This document shows, piece after piece, positions 1 to 6,608 of a DNA stretch of 17,862 bases. Location of the stretch: positions 1-17,862 of the forward strand of contig CABSMV010000025.1 of the NCBI GenBank assembly GCA_902478935.1. Direction: 5' to 3'. Within the stretch, counting starts at the first letter, position 1; each line of letters begins with the position of its first letter. Made by a program: the position numbers and the translations under genes. The stretch is from an uncultured Collinsella sp. (GTDB taxonomy: Bacteria; Actinomycetota; Coriobacteriia; Coriobacteriales; Coriobacteriaceae). The notes beneath the pieces are model-generated. The model worked only from the letters and a program-made list of their open reading frames with translations. It did no database searches and was not told the DNA's origin.

Positions 1-15
1 GTGTATAAGAGACAG
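1..15. other. Tn5/Nextera mosaic-end adapter remnant (artefact)
   Basis: The first 15 bases, GTGTATAAGAGACAG, are the last 15 bases of the 19-base hyperactive Tn5 mosaic end used in Nextera libraries. The reverse complement of the same element sits at the other end of the window, which confirms it is library sequence left on the contig. Genomic sequence starts at base 16. An in-frame TAA at 6-8 falls inside this adapter and should not be read as a biological stop. Confidence 0.97.
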
Positions 16-479
16 CTTCTCGCAAAGATATTATTTGCGCACGCTACCTGAGCATCATTGTCTTCTCGGCTGTCGTGGCGTGCGCCGCCGCGCTTCTGAA
101 TATCGTCTCCTTCCCGCTCTTCAGCAGCGTAGGTGTCCCGTTGACGGGACAGATCGTCTTTGAGATCGCAATAGCCCCGGCAGCATCGATGCTCATCTCC
201 CTCATGATGGTATTCTTGACACAGCCGCTGTTCTTCCGATTTGGACACATGGAGGCACTACGCCTATCCGTTGGCCTGTTTGCCCTACTCGGATGCCTTA
301 CCATGGCAGCGCTGAGCTCCTCCAACCCCATCAGCAACTGGCTTATGTCGATTGCCGGGGCGAATCCCGATCCTGCCGTCCTTGGCTGTCTGTGTGCAGG
401 AATTGCCGTACTGGCGCTCGCACTATGCGCAATCAGCTGCACCGTCAGCACCAAGGTTTATCGAGTACGCGATCTGTAG
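16..479 (+). CDS. Putative ABC-2 type permease, C-terminal part (5' truncated)
   Basis: This is the last ~153 codons of a multi-spanning membrane protein, open from base 18 (SRKDIICARYLS...) to a TAG at 477-479. The GTG at 75 is an internal Val, because the frame continues upstream to the adapter junction. Three or four hydrophobic segments are visible: ~SIIVFSAVVACAAALLNIV, ~VFEIAIAPAASMLISLMMVFL, ~LRLSVGLFALLGCLTMAAL and ~AVLGCLCAGIAVLALALCAI. The tail is short and basic (STKVYRVRDL). The cut N-terminal motif SRKD-x4-ARYL resembles the SRK-D/E-x-V-x-A/S-K/R-YL motif before the third helix of ABC-2 permeases of the ABC2_membrane_5 kind, which work with a separate ATPase in small exporters. 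No ATPase is visible because the gene starts outside the insert. The membrane nature is certain; the family is a motif-level guess. Confidence 0.6.
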
Positions 480-569
480 CCACACGAGTCTCAATCCGCG
501 AAGGACGCGATCGCCGCCCCTCCCCGCAAATCCGTGGCAAAGGGCATGTCCCCGGCGTGCGCCACTGTA

Positions 570-1874
570 CTACTTGCGCAGCGGCTTGGGCAGTGGAATG
601 CCGGCGGCGATGACGGCCGCGATGATCATGCAGACGATACCCTTGAGTGGGAAGCACATGAGCAGCAGGCCCACGACCATGACGGGCTGACGCATGACCG
701 CACCCATCGTCGATGCCGTGCAGACGGCGACGCAAAAGACCGGATCTGCGCCGGTGAGGATGGCAAGGCCATAGCCCAGGCTTACGCCCGAGAAGATAAC
801 CGGGAAGAAGTGACCGCCGCGCCAACCAAGGTTGATGAGGGCGGGCGTCAGCATGGCCTTAACAAGACCAGTCGTGATAAGCACGCCAGCGGGAATGGTC
901 AGATAGGTTTCCATGAGCACGTCGGCCTGGGTCTCGCCGGCAAACATGGTATAGGGCAGGACCGTGCCACAGATGGCGAGTGCCAGACCGGCCAGCATGG
1001 CCTTGACGACAGGACGCTCCCCTATTGCATGGGACAGTGCCTCGCTTGCATGCTCAGAGACAAAGTACAGCCAGCCGCAGACGGTGCCGATCAACGACAG
1101 AGGGACGAGCCAGGTAAGCTCTAGGTTGCCCACCTCGGCGGACTCGAACCTGGGCATGCCCATGCCGCCGCCCACAAGCTGTCCAAGCAGCAGGTAGGTG
1201 CCCAGACCGCCGGCAATCGCAATACCGTAGACCACCGTCTTTTGCGCCTTGGGCAGCTTGATGGTGATCTCGCCGGACGCGGACTCATCGTCGGCGTCTT
1301 CACCCTGGCCGTCGGTGCTACCGGCAAGCGGCGCCACAAAGCCAAAGACGGGCGCGGTAAAGAGCGCCGTCAGGGCAGCCTGGGTGCCCAGCAACGTGAG
1401 CTCCCTAAACTCGGCGCCAAAGCGACGCATGCGGTCGCCGACCCAGCTGCACAGACCGGCGATAACGCCGGTCAGGCCGGCCTCCGGTCCAATGCTTCCG
1501 CCAAACAGCAGCGGCAGCAATGCCGCGAGCGAAAGCTTGCCCAGGTTGTCGTACGGGTAGCGCCCGTCTTGCTTAACCTTAGCCATCACCTGGTTGAGGT
1601 CATCGGTCTTGGTGCCTGTCATCTTTTCGTACAGACCGATTAACAGGCCGCCCAGCAGGCAGACAAAAAACGGGTACGGCAGAAAGCCAAACGGGCCGCT
1701 GGCAAGCTCGGGCGAAGCGACGCCCAGCGCGTGCGGAATCTCGGTCCATAGATAGTCGATACCGTGCTCCATCGCAAAAAAGAACAGCCAGACTGCGGCA
1801 CCCGCGAGTGCACCGGTCACGGCAACGCTGACCAAAAACAGCGCTCGGTTCGTGGGTTTGGCAAGGTTATCCAT
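570..1874 (-). CDS. ClC-family chloride channel/transporter
   Basis: A 434-residue polytopic inner-membrane protein of the voltage-gated chloride channel (ClC) family, expected to carry chloride or another small anion. Family landmarks are GGSIGPEAG (residues 125-133), at the place of the canonical G-K/R-E-G-P selectivity loop, and GWRGGHFFP (350-358), at the place of GxFxP. There are around ten hydrophobic stretches, from residue 11 to about 427. The gating glutamate of canonical ClC (second residue after the first Gly of GREGP) is Ile here, with Glu shifted to just after GP. An acidic, polar insert (about 186-201, STDGQGEDADDESASG) splits the two halves and probably forms a loop. The ATG is preceded by GGGAGGA at good spacing. 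It is on the same strand as, and 125 bp downstream of, a LOG-family gene and a K+ channel gene, suggesting an ion-homeostasis grouping. Whether it is a channel or an exchanger cannot be told. Confidence 0.85.
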   Translation of the reverse strand: MDNLAKPTNRALFLVSVAVTGALAGAAVWLFFFAMEHGIDYLWTEIPHALGVASPELASGPFGFLPYPFFVCLLGGLLIGLYEKMTGTKTDDLNQVMAKVKQDGRYPYDNLGKLSLAALLPLLFGGSIGPEAGLTGVIAGLCSWVGDRMRRFGAEFRELTLLGTQAALTALFTAPVFGFVAPLAGSTDGQGEDADDESASGEITIKLPKAQKTVVYGIAIAGGLGTYLLLGQLVGGGMGMPRFESAEVGNLELTWLVPLSLIGTVCGWLYFVSEHASEALSHAIGERPVVKAMLAGLALAICGTVLPYTMFAGETQADVLMETYLTIPAGVLITTGLVKAMLTPALINLGWRGGHFFPVIFSGVSLGYGLAILTGADPVFCVAVCTASTMGAVMRQPVMVVGLLLMCFPLKGIVCMIIAAVIAAGIPLPKPLRK

Positions 1875-1913
1875 CGGGTCCTCCCGCGGTCAAAGTCGAC
1901 ATAGATACGTTTT

Positions 1914-1919
1914 ATTGTA
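1914..1919 (-). promoter_or_regulatory. Possible -10 box for the ClC gene
   Basis: Read on the minus strand this is TACAAT, one base from the TATAAT consensus, lying 40 bases before the ClC start codon. No good -35 is found at 16-18 bases upstream, so this is a weak call. If it is real, the ClC gene can be transcribed separately from the upstream LOG/K+ channel pair. Confidence 0.25.
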
Positions 1920-1999
1920 GAGCGAGCGTTACCCGAACGAGCCAACCACCTGCGCCGCAAACGGCACCATTGGGAGCCATAGTGGGGCAGGCTCAAGAC

Positions 2000-2533
2000 T
2001 TATCCGTTGATAATCGAGGCAATCTCGCGCAAATCGTCGGCAAAGTAGATACCTTGCTGGCGCTGCGGGCTCGATAGGCCCTTATCAATCATGTGCCCGA
2101 GCAGCGCCTTGAGGTCGTTGTAGTAACCGTCCAGGTTATACAGGATGCACGGAGCACTCAGGTGCCCCAACGACACCGCGGACATGACCTCGGCAATCTC
2201 CTCGAGCGTGCCCGTCCCACCGGGAAAGGCGATGAACGCATCGCCGAGCTCAATCATCTTGGCCTTGCGCTCCGCCATATCGCTCGTCACGATGAGGTCG
2301 TCGATACCGTCATGTTGAAACTCGGCCTCGATAAAAAAGCTCGGCTCAACACCCGTCACGCGTCCACCCGCCTCGAGTACGCTATCGGCAAGCGCACCCA
2401 TCAGGCCCGACTTGGAGCCGCCGTATACCATCGCGTGGCCGCTGGAGCCAATCCACGTGCCGAGCTCTCGCACTGCAGGCAGAAACGCCGGGTCATTGCC
2501 AGCGTTGGCACCCAGGTACACGGTGATGTTCAT
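2000..2533 (-). CDS. LOG-family (TIGR00730-type) nucleotide phosphoribohydrolase
   Basis: A 177-residue cytosolic Rossmann-fold protein. It has the LOG-family signature PGGTGTLEE (104-112) and the upstream GGSKSGLMG loop (38-46), with the (A)ERKAKM stretch (87-93) that precedes the substrate pocket. Family members hydrolyse nucleoside 5'-monophosphates (for example cytokinin riboside monophosphates or AMP) to the free base and ribose 5-phosphate. In bacteria outside plant-associated groups the true substrate is usually unknown. Its length fits the short type I LOG form (~180 aa). A GGGGG run lies 8 bases before the ATG. It starts 33 bp after the stop of the K+ channel gene on the same strand and is probably co-transcribed with it. 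A role in base salvage or nucleotide clean-up is inference. Confidence 0.88.
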   Translation of the reverse strand: MNITVYLGANAGNDPAFLPAVRELGTWIGSSGHAMVYGGSKSGLMGALADSVLEAGGRVTGVEPSFFIEAEFQHDGIDDLIVTSDMAERKAKMIELGDAFIAFPGGTGTLEEIAEVMSAVSLGHLSAPCILYNLDGYYNDLKALLGHMIDKGLSSPQRQQGIYFADDLREIASIING

Positions 2534-2566
2534 ATTTGCCCCCTGTTGTGGCGCACGACGTTCGTC

Positions 2567-2992
2567 TTAGCGCTGGCGTCGACGATACTCGCGCACGCGA
2601 CGCGAAAGATCGGCAAGCTCGTCGCGATCGAGCTCTTCCAAATGCTCCAGATCATTCATAAAGCGCGCCATGGTGTCCTTTTGACGCATCTTGATAAGCG
2701 TATTGCAGTAGTTCACCGCCACGCCCGTGAGCATGGCGATGTAGAAGATGCTGATGACGCTCAGAATGACGGTAATGGCGCGGGCAACCGGTGTCTCGGC
2801 CGGGATGTCGCCAAAGCCGATGGTCGAGACTGTCTCAAAGCTAAACCACAGGCCATCGCCAAACGTGAGGGTCGTGGGCTCGGACAGCCAGACGGCCGTC
2901 GAGCACAGCAAGTAAAAGACGAGGAATAGCTCCGTAATGCGCACGAAGCCCGCCTGGCGTAACACGTCAGCAAGCGTCCTGAGCTTTTTCAT
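2567..2992 (-). CDS. Two-helix potassium channel (Ion_trans_2 type)
   Basis: A 141-residue membrane protein with the pore architecture of simple K+ channels: helix 1 (~20-37, ITELFLVFYLLCSTAVWL), a pore helix, the selectivity filter TIGFGD (57-62, equivalent to TVGYGD), then helix 2 (~71-93). A charged C-terminal tail (~100-141), rich in Glu, Arg and Leu, may form a short coiled coil. There is no RCK/TrkA-N gating domain. It should form a tetramer in the cytoplasmic membrane that passes K+ or a similar cation. The frame is open further upstream to a TTG at 3055, but the ATG at 2992 has an AAAGGG ribosome site and begins at the natural MKKL, so it is preferred. It is first in a minus-strand run, followed after 33 bp by the LOG-family gene. 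Confidence 0.85.
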   Translation of the reverse strand: MKKLRTLADVLRQAGFVRITELFLVFYLLCSTAVWLSEPTTLTFGDGLWFSFETVSTIGFGDIPAETPVARAITVILSVISIFYIAMLTGVAVNYCNTLIKMRQKDTMARFMNDLEHLEELDRDELADLSRRVREYRRRQR

Positions 2993-3060
2993 CGCGACCC
3001 TTTCCACGGACAACCAATCACGTTCGCTCGGTATTGTCCCACGCCTCCCCCGCAAACGGA

Positions 3061-3141
3061 ACTAGTCATCGGGGACGTTCTTAAATGACTAGTCAAACAA
3101 GAACGTCCCCGATGACTAGTCGTTTAAGAACATCCCCGATG
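3061..3141. repeat. Three-arm palindromic repeat (GGGGACGTTCTT family), locus 1
   Basis: Bases 3061-3082 and 3099-3120 are perfect 22-base inverted repeats around the core GGGGACGTTCTT. They are separated by a 16-base loop (3083-3098) that contains the self-complementary GACTAGTC. A third arm (3116-3141 and nearby, carrying AAGAACATCCCC) pairs with the same first arm with only two transitions over 30 bases, so the unit is one forward arm followed by two reverse arms. A sister element lies at 13148-13203. This looks like a REP/MITE-like intergenic repeat. It sits between the divergent K+ channel gene and sensor gene, so it is not acting as a simple terminator there. Confidence 0.9.
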
Positions 3142-3145
3142 ACTA

Positions 3146-3174
3146 CCAGCTGCCGCCTGGGCAGGCTGAGCTGG
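3146..3174. repeat. Imperfect hairpin upstream of the fused sensor gene
   Basis: CCAGCT (3146-3151) and AGCTGG (3169-3174) flank an inner GCCTG-GG-CAGGC palindrome. There is no T run after it, so it does not look like a terminator. It lies just before the start region of the sensor gene and directly after the repeat element, so it could be an operator or another part of the repeat. Low certainty. Confidence 0.3.
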
Positions 3175-3181
3175 TATCCTT

Positions 3182-4894
3182 ATGCGGTCATGTCTCGATT
3201 CGTTAGGATTGCATGTGAGAGCTGCCACTGTCCTTCGTTCAGTTATATGTCGCACCCTGGCCGCCGCGCTTACCGCGCTCGCCGTACTGAGCGCCGTCGC
3301 GCCCGCCCCTGCCTTTGCCGCCGACTCCGATCAGCAGGTCAAAACGGTCCGCGTCGGCTGGCTCGTCAACAACGAGGGCTTCCAGGACGGCACCCCCGGC
3401 GAGCGTCTCTCGGGATGGGGTTACGAGTACCTCCAGACCCTGTCGTACTACACGCCCGGCTGGCGGTACGAATACGTCTCCGGCACCTTCACCGAGCTTA
3501 TGGACATGCTCGAGGCAGGCGAAATCGACCTTATGCCTAACATCTCCTACTCCGAGGAACGCGCCCAAAAGCTGCTCTTTTCCTCGAACCCCGAGGGCAC
3601 CGAGCGCTACTACATCTACGCCAAGCCCGATCGCGACGATCTGGCCAAGGGCGACCCCCAAGCGCTCCAAGGCCTTACCATCGGCTACAACCCCGACGTT
3701 ATGCAAACCTTTGTTGGCCGGCAGTGGCTCGCCAACGAAGGCATTACCTGCACCTATAAAGAAATCGACACTGGCGGCGCCCTCTTTGACGCGCTCGCAA
3801 ACGACGAAGTCGATGCCGTCATCATGAACGACACCATTTCGTCGCCCGATGCGTCGCCCATGTTCTACGTTGGTTCGAGCGACTACTATTTTGCCGTCCC
3901 CAAAAGCCGCCCCGACCTGATGGACGACATCAATGCCGCCATGACAGCAATCGCCCGCGTCAACCCACGCTATAACGACGAAGTCAAATCTCACTACTCG
4001 GCCCAAAACAGCGGTTCATCATCGCTCAACGGCCCCGAATGTTCCTGGCTCAAAGCAAACAACAACACCATCACGCTCGGCTACATTACGGGCAAACTCC
4101 CCTACTGCAACGAAGACGAAGACGGCAAAATGGAAGGCTCGCTCGCATCGCTTGCGACGACGCTACACGATAAATTTGGCATTACGGTCAAAACCGTCGC
4201 CTTTGATAGCTACAAGATGATGTCAAAGGCCCTGTCAGAGGGAAGCATAGACGTTGCGCTGCCGGCATACCGAGATTACTGGTTTGCCGAGCAATCAGGC
4301 GTTGTGCAGTCGGTATCGTTGGGGACCATGTCCCTCACCGCCATCCACACCGGCAGTAACCTGAAAAAAGATCTTCAGAACATCGCCTGTACCAAATCAT
4401 CGTTTGTCAACAAAAATGCACTTGAAAGTCTGTTCCCCACAGCGACCGTGACCGAATACCGATCCGACGATGAAGCGTTCGACGCCCTCAGGAGGGGAAC
4501 GGCGCGCTGCGTCGTCGCTCCCAGTTCACGCGTAAAACCCTCGGCGATCGTTATGATCTCGAGGACTGCGAGACGGTCGAGCTCCCTGACACCTGCGAGC
4601 TCTCGTGCTGGATTTCGCGCGGAAAGCCCGAGCTGCTGGGAATCATCAACAAGGGCATCATCAATGCCGGAGAATCGCTCTCCGCAAGCAATTACTCCTC
4701 TACGTCGTACACAGCCCAGGAATCCAACACGCTTCAATTCCTTTATCGCAACCGCACCGCCGTTGCCTCCACCCTCATCGGTATGTTGTCGGTCAGCATC
4801 GTCCTGCTCATCTGGGCGCTCGTGCGCGCTCGAACCGAGCGCGAAAAAGCCGACGCCGCCAACGCCGCTAAGACGGCATTCCTCACGCGCATGA
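3182..4894 (+). CDS. Sensor fragment 1: signal peptide plus two SBP_bac_3-like domains
   Basis: This is the extracytoplasmic half of the broken sensor. A Sec signal peptide ends near APAFAA (residues ~20-47 from the ATG at 3182). Domain 1 (~54-275) opens with VRVGWLVNNEGF and has the family's LEAGEIDLMPNISYSEERA stretch. Domain 2 (~295-445) opens with TLGYITGKLPYC and has LSEGSIDVALPAY. Such family 3 solute-binding domains usually bind amino acids or small organic acids and here would serve as the ligand sensor for the kinase. The start is uncertain: GTG at 3215 has AGGA six bases before it and gives a more compact signal peptide, whereas ATG 3182 has no clear ribosome site. The real coding content ends near 4510-4522; the tail to 4894 is out-of-frame read-through. 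Confidence 0.75.
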   Translation: MRSCLDSLGLHVRAATVLRSVICRTLAAALTALAVLSAVAPAPAFAADSDQQVKTVRVGWLVNNEGFQDGTPGERLSGWGYEYLQTLSYYTPGWRYEYVSGTFTELMDMLEAGEIDLMPNISYSEERAQKLLFSSNPEGTERYYIYAKPDRDDLAKGDPQALQGLTIGYNPDVMQTFVGRQWLANEGITCTYKEIDTGGALFDALANDEVDAVIMNDTISSPDASPMFYVGSSDYYFAVPKSRPDLMDDINAAMTAIARVNPRYNDEVKSHYSAQNSGSSSLNGPECSWLKANNNTITLGYITGKLPYCNEDEDGKMEGSLASLATTLHDKFGITVKTVAFDSYKMMSKALSEGSIDVALPAYRDYWFAEQSGVVQSVSLGTMSLTAIHTGSNLKKDLQNIACTKSSFVNKNALESLFPTATVTEYRSDDEAFDALRRGTARCVVAPSSRVKPSAIVMISRTARRSSSLTPASSRAGFRAESPSCWESSTRASSMPENRSPQAITPLRRTQPRNPTRFNSFIATAPPLPPPSSVCCRSASSCSSGRSCALEPSAKKPTPPTPLRRHSSRA

Positions 4895-6018
4895 GCCACG
4901 ACATCCGTACGCCGCTCAACGGCATCCTGGGCCTTATCGATATCGAGGAATTGAAGGAAGGCGATATCCAGGTCGCCCGCGAAAGCCGCGCCAAGGCTCG
5001 TGTTGCCGCCAATCACCTGCTCTCGCTGATTAACGACATCCTCGAGATGGGCAAAATCGAAGACCGCAAGCTAACACTGGAGCATGCGCCTTTTAACCTC
5101 AAAGAGCTCTGTGACGATACGCTGGTGCTGTGCAAGCTCCGCGCGTCCAGTAACGGCATCACCATGCAGGACAATAGCCTGCCATACACCACGGGGCCAT
5201 ACATGATCGGCAGTCCCACCCATATCCGACAGATCATGATCAACCTGTTAGACAACAGCATTAAGTACAACAAGCACGGCGGCTCCGTCACCTTTAGCTC
5301 AAAGACCAAGCCACTCGATAACGGGCGCGCGCTCTTTTGCTTGAGCGTTTCGGATACCGGCATTGGCATGACTTCCAAGTTTTTAAAGCATATCTATGAG
5401 CCGTTTGCCCAAGAAGGTAACGATGCGCGTAGCAAGTTCCAAGGAACCGGCATGGGCATGCCAATCGTCAAGTCGCTTATTGAACTGATGGGCGGCACCA
5501 TCGAAGTCACCAGCGAGCTCCATGCGGGCACCTCGTTCTACGTGGAGATTCCGCTCGATATCGACAAGAACCCCCAGGCGCGGGCGAATACGGTCGAGGG
5601 GGCGCTCGACTGCTCGCTCGCCGACATGAACGTACTGCTCGCCGAAGACAACGAATTGAATGCCGAGATTGCCCAGGCGCTGCTAGAATCCGAGGGCGTC
5701 GTGGTCACCCGCGCCGCCAACGGCAACGAAGTCGTCGATCTGTACCTATCGCATCCCGCCGGCAGCTTCGATGCGATCCTGATGGACATTATGATGCCGG
5801 ACATGGACGGTTACGAGGCAACCCGCGCGATTCGCCTGAGCGAGAAGGTCGATGCAGCCGATATCCCCATCATCGCGCTCACCGCCAATGCCTTTGCCGA
5901 GGACGCCAAGGCGGCACACGACGCCGGCATGAACGCCCATCTATCCAAACCGCTCGACTTTAACAAGCTCAAAAACATACTCGCCCGCATCAAGAAAAAC
6001 GGATCCGTTTCGCTATAG
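4783..6018 (+). CDS. Sensor fragment 2: histidine kinase and receiver
   Basis: This is the cytoplasmic half of the broken sensor. Sense-making text in this frame begins near 4522, but the first ATG is 4783, inside the membrane helix (TAVASTLIGMLSVSIVLLIWAL), and has no ribosome site. Independent translation is therefore unlikely. From that ATG: HisKA with phospho-accepting His39 (RMSHDIRTPLNG); HATPase with the N box (LLDNSIKYN, Asn158), DTGIGM (191-196) and GTGMGMPIV (221-229); receiver with acidic pair EDN (288-290), phospho-accepting Asp335 (LMDIMMPDMDG) and Lys389 (SKP). All catalytic residues are intact, so the break looks recent. No output or HPt domain follows. The PNPOx-like gene starts 40 bp after the stop. 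The kinase half is very similar in layout to the kinase at 6609-8801. Confidence 0.8.
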   Translation: MLSVSIVLLIWALVRARTEREKADAANAAKTAFLTRMSHDIRTPLNGILGLIDIEELKEGDIQVARESRAKARVAANHLLSLINDILEMGKIEDRKLTLEHAPFNLKELCDDTLVLCKLRASSNGITMQDNSLPYTTGPYMIGSPTHIRQIMINLLDNSIKYNKHGGSVTFSSKTKPLDNGRALFCLSVSDTGIGMTSKFLKHIYEPFAQEGNDARSKFQGTGMGMPIVKSLIELMGGTIEVTSELHAGTSFYVEIPLDIDKNPQARANTVEGALDCSLADMNVLLAEDNELNAEIAQALLESEGVVVTRAANGNEVVDLYLSHPAGSFDAILMDIMMPDMDGYEATRAIRLSEKVDAADIPIIALTANAFAEDAKAAHDAGMNAHLSKPLDFNKLKNILARIKKNGSVSL

Positions 6019-6058
6019 TTTTTGCAGCAACCACGCACGACCAGAAAGGAAGCCAACG

Positions 6059-6538
6059 ATGTTTAGGCCCTTACGTCGAAAGAAACGCGCCATCACCGAC
6101 GAGGAAGCGCGCAAACTGCTCGCCACCTGCAAGCGCGGCGTCTTTGCCGTCAACGGTGACGATGGCTACCCGTACGCCATTCCCGTCAACTACTTCTTTG
6201 ACACCGAGCACGACAAGATTTATTTCCATGGCGCCAAGGCTGGCCACAAGGTCGATTCACTCAAGCGCGATGACAAGGTCTGCTTTACCGTTTACGGCAA
6301 CGAGTGGTACAAGGACGGTGACTGGGCTCCCTACGTTATGAGCACCGTGGTCTTTGGCCGCTGTCGCTTGGCGAATGACACTCCCGCGTTTATCGAAGAC
6401 AAAGTCCGCCAGCTCGCCCTTAAGTACTACCCTTCCGCCGAGGAAGTCGAAGAGGAAATCGCCAAAGACATCAAGGGCGTCCAGCTCTACGAGATTACGA
6501 TCGAGCATCTCTGCGGTAAGCAGATTCAGGAAAAGTAA
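6059..6538 (+). CDS. PNPOx-like / Nim-type FMN-binding split-barrel protein
   Basis: A 159-residue cytosolic protein of the pyridoxamine 5'-phosphate oxidase-like superfamily. Typical marks: a helical N-terminus (ITDEEARKLLATCKRG), the strand GDDGYPYAIPVNYFF (~33-47), IYFHGAKAGHKVDSL (~54-68), which in Nim-like proteins contacts the flavin phosphate (the GAxxGxK motif), and VCFTVYGNE (~74-82). These proteins bind FMN or F420 and act as small flavin reductases or flavin carriers; some relatives reduce nitroimidazoles. The substrate is unknown here. The ATG has AAAGGAAG seven bases upstream. It starts 40 bp behind the kinase frame and is probably in the same transcript, which ends at the hairpin at 6567-6606. 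A true pdxH is unlikely because the protein is too short. Confidence 0.85.
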   Translation: MFRPLRRKKRAITDEEARKLLATCKRGVFAVNGDDGYPYAIPVNYFFDTEHDKIYFHGAKAGHKVDSLKRDDKVCFTVYGNEWYKDGDWAPYVMSTVVFGRCRLANDTPAFIEDKVRQLALKYYPSAEEVEEEIAKDIKGVQLYEITIEHLCGKQIQEK

Positions 6539-6566
6539 GCCTCAAAAGCAAAACTCACAAATAGCA

Positions 6567-6606
6567 ATATGGCCCGGTTCCAACCCACCTTGGAACCGGG
6601 CCATAT
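6567..6606. terminator. Bidirectional hairpin between convergent genes
   Basis: A perfect 17-base-pair stem (6567-6583 with 6590-6606) with a six-base loop CCCACC. The stem starts 28 bases after the PNPOx-like stop and ends two bases from the stop codon of the minus-strand kinase. Flanking T runs are weak (on the minus strand a T-rich stretch follows), but position and stability fit a shared transcription terminator for both converging transcripts. Confidence 0.85.
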
Positions 6607-6608
6607 GC

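Larger units (their letters stand above)
3182..6018 (+). pseudogene. Fused solute-binding sensor hybrid histidine kinase, frameshifted
   Basis: Taken together, two overlapping frames make one protein of about 945 residues: signal peptide, two solute-binding domains, one membrane helix, HisKA, HATPase and receiver. The first frame makes family sense up to about codon 440 (base ~4510). From base 4522-4525 the sense-making text continues in the -1 frame (QFTRKTLGDRYDLEDCETVE, then on through the helix and kinase). One missing base, or two extra bases, between about 4505 and 4525 explains it. The unshifted frame runs on as Arg/Ser-rich nonsense to a stop at 4892-4894. An AGGAGGGG stretch at 4490-4497 resembles a ribosome site, but no slippery heptamer is visible and the spacing is too long for known -1 recoding signals. 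It is either a true broken gene or an assembly error. The domain content is clear; the cause of the shift is not. Confidence 0.85.

Noticed and set aside
1920..1999. Terminator after the LOG-family gene
   Set aside because: Only short four- to five-base stems (for example GCCG-CAAA-CGGC) with no T run; not strong enough to call.
4490..4525. Programmed -1 frameshift in the fused sensor
   Set aside because: The SD-like AGGAGGGG is present, but no X-XXY-YYZ slippery heptamer occurs at the junction and the distance (~22 bases) is longer than in known cases; kept only as an alternative to mutation or assembly error.
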